This document shows, one piece after another, positions 62,633 to 64,000 of a DNA stretch of 64,000 nucleotides. Every line of letters begins with the position of its first letter. Within the stretch, counting starts at the first letter, position 1. The stretch covers positions 20,995,805 through 21,059,804 of the forward strand of contig OW203736.1 of assembly GCA_934045075.1 (NCBI GenBank), read 5' to 3'. The DNA comes from Yponomeuta sedellus (taxonomy: Eukaryota; Arthropoda; Insecta; Lepidoptera; Yponomeutidae). A program made the translations under genes and the position numbers. The notes under the pieces are model-generated. The model did no database searches, had not been told where the DNA came from, and saw only the letters and a program-made list of their open reading frames with translations.

Positions 62633-62696
62633 GTAAATTTATACCAAAATACGATTGTATGGAAATTTCTCTTTCAGGAAAACTTTAAATAAACGT

Positions 62697-62850
62697 TTTT
62701 TATGTAGCCTATAAACGTCCCACTGCAGGGCACAGGTTGCCTGATAGCGATTATGGGCTTAATTAACACGCGTGCCCACCGCGGATGGGCAATTTCCAGC
62801 GCTGAGGTATTTGAACACCTCAGCGACTCAGGTTTCCTCACAATGTGAGA
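62697..62850 (-). mobile_element. S2 SINE, 3' part
   Basis: tatgtagcctataaacgtcc, cactgcagggcacaggttgc, cgcgtgcccaccgcggatgg and caggtttcctcacaatg. It faces the head at 62505. Confidence 0.82.
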
Positions 62851-62895
62851 CAGTAAGAACATTTTTGAACTAAAACTTTCGTACGCACAACACAT

Positions 62896-63064
62896 TGTAG
62901 ACTTTTAGCCCGGATCTAAGATCCGGTCGGAGTGTGAGACAAGCAACCGACGACGCGAGCTCCGTCTCTGCTCACCATGATTAACTCGGGGAATTTGAGC
63001 GAAACCTGGTCAAACTCTCCCGATATAACAACACCCGTAAATAGATCCGGACTAAAAGTCTACA
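62896..63064. mobile_element. MITE with 21-bp TIR
   Basis: tgtagacttttagcccggat at the left, atccggactaaaagtctaca at the right; 169 bp. The left TIR runs into the palindrome ccggatctaagatccgg. Interior unique, no coding. Confidence 0.85.
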
Positions 63065-63119
63065 GTAAGAACATTTGTCAAAGTTTTTATTTCACTTATT
63101 TGACTTACATTTGAAAATT

Positions 63120-63205
63120 ACATAATATGACGTAACCTCACGCCTGTATCCTGTAGGAGTAGTCAGAGAGACAGATCCCCTTCGCTTCATCAACATTCAT
63201 TAGTG
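63120..63205 (-). mobile_element. LINE 3' end, same lineage as 54640
   Basis: gacgtaacctcacgcctgta, tcctgtaggagtagtcagag and cgcttcatcaacattcatta; minus strand gives MNVDEAKGICLSDYSYRIQA. Confidence 0.7.
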
Positions 63206-63240
63206 GTAAAAAATCCTATTCAGTGAATAAAAAATTAAAA

Positions 63241-63612
63241 TAGGTTTTTAAAATTGTCCTTAGCACGGGTTAGTGCAACAAAAAAGAATATAATCACGTG
63301 GGTACAGCGATATCATTCCGATGTAAAACCTAACTGCAAAGTAGGTACTCGGGGCTGCCAGTGATGCAAAATACTTCAGCCAGATGATGCTGCCTGTACG
63401 TAATACAGATTCCGAACCTCTTTACACTACTCAGTGTAAAGAGGTTCGAAATTTCACTGATGCCGATAAGTGCCCATTAGCTCAGTTGGGAGAGCGCTGG
63501 CACAGTTAGCCAAAGGTCGCGGATTCAAGTCCCGGCATGGGTGGAATTTTTAGCCTCTAAATAGGTTTTTAAAATTGTCTTTAGCACGGGTTAGTGCAAC
63601 AATAAAGAATAT
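63241..63612 (+). mobile_element. S1 SINE with terminal direct repeats
   Basis: T1 end plus T2 at both edges (ataggtttttaaaattgtcc; ttagcacgggttagtgcaac), outer block, body and tRNA part between. The body has an extra inverted copy: cgaacctctttacact (63413-63428) faces agtgtaaagaggttcg (63433-63448). Confidence 0.88.
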
Positions 63613-63784
63613 AATTTATTATTCGTACTTTTATATTGAAACTAACATGACGTGAACTTTACGAAATACAAGTAACAATAATAACTTCGACACGACTCAG
63701 CAGTTAGTAAACAGATTGTTAACAGACGTAGAATCGAAGTTAATTGAAGGTACTTAACCGACTGTACCTGTATCAAAGTGCGGT
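63613..63784. other. No gene seen
   Basis: Short AT-rich stretch. Confidence 0.35.
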
Positions 63785-63900
63785 TATCCGTTCCGATGCT
63801 ATTAACGAAACATTATGGTCACGGAGCGTGCGCATCTCGGCTGATGCCACCGTTTTGGTACACTCAAAGCGGTATCGAAAGGGCTAACTAGGCCAATGAG
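63785..63900 (-). mobile_element. PLE-type 3' end fragment
   Basis: Minus strand: ggtggcatcagccgagatgc, gcacgctccgtgaccataat and gtttcgttaatagcatcgg, parallel to the end at 59725-59880. Confidence 0.45.
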
Positions 63901-63926
63901 TATATCTGTGCTATGTATATTATTAT

Positions 63927-64000
63927 GACTTCTTCTGCTTCTTCTTCTTCTGGCTATATTATGTAGCCCACTACTGGACATAGCCCTCCCCTAATGAGCG
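63927..64000 (-). mobile_element. RTE LINE 3' end, cut by the window
   Basis: (TTC)n-like tail, ggctatattatgtagcccac, tactggacatagccctcccc and taatgagcg, as at 2788-2900. The coding part lies beyond the window. Confidence 0.8.

Overview
This window is intergenic or intronic DNA of an insect, most probably a moth or butterfly. The inference rests on three things: dense short interspersed elements with tRNA and 5S rRNA heads, small Helitrons ending in CTAGT of the type common in Lepidoptera, and RTE-, CR1- and Penelope-like retroelement 3' ends. The base composition is AT-rich. There is one 200-base assembly gap (9593-9792). Nothing looks prokaryotic: no operons, ribosome binding sites or CRISPR array. 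Most open reading frames in the window are accidental or lie inside repeats.

Layout. 1-6 kb: unassigned AT-rich DNA, a head-to-head pair of inverted-repeat transposons (1762-2339), an RTE LINE remnant with a SINE nested in it (2788-3420), and a Helitron (4311-4733). 6.7-10.2 kb: a composite tandem array, GGAA tetramer then GAAC tetramer then a 7-base repeat, running into the gap and bracketed by two inverted 5S-derived SINEs. 11.6-13.6 kb: a retroelement-end inverted repeat, then a decayed three-exon gene of an unnamed family, cut by a SINE. 16.4-20.1 kb: two candidate coding exons on the + strand and a duplicated splice-acceptor segment. 20-48 kb: almost wall-to-wall SINEs, Helitrons, MITEs and LINE ends, including an 8-bp-TSD hAT MITE (32361-32714), an ~82-bp minisatellite (39357-40255), a four-element nest (41930-43315) and a ~240-bp-arm palindrome (45481-46031). 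49.16-49.26 kb: a candidate first coding exon with a consensus splice donor and tandem repeats just upstream; its gene would continue to the right, so much of the remaining window may be its first intron. 50-64 kb: more of the same repeats.

Family names used here are local. S1 is a tRNA-Ile-like SINE. Its 3' part has two segments: T1 (gcctctaaataggttttt) and T2 (ccttagcacgggttagtgca). S2 is a tRNA-derived SINE with the body catgtaccaatgactttg. S3 is a 5S rRNA-derived SINE. S4 is a tRNA-derived SINE with the body gacacagggtatcctagtg. Hel-1, Hel-2 and Hel-3 are small Helitrons. MITE-A, MITE-B, family X and family Y are non-autonomous repeats. PLE denotes ends that I attribute by inference to Penelope-like elements.

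The most unusual signal is in S1. Several copies with clear target-site duplications start with the reverse complement of T1 and end with T2 in sense orientation, down to a 65-bp form that is only inverted T1 plus T2. This fits twin priming, or priming of two RNAs, at a fixed site. All identifications are from reading the sequence; no database search was run.
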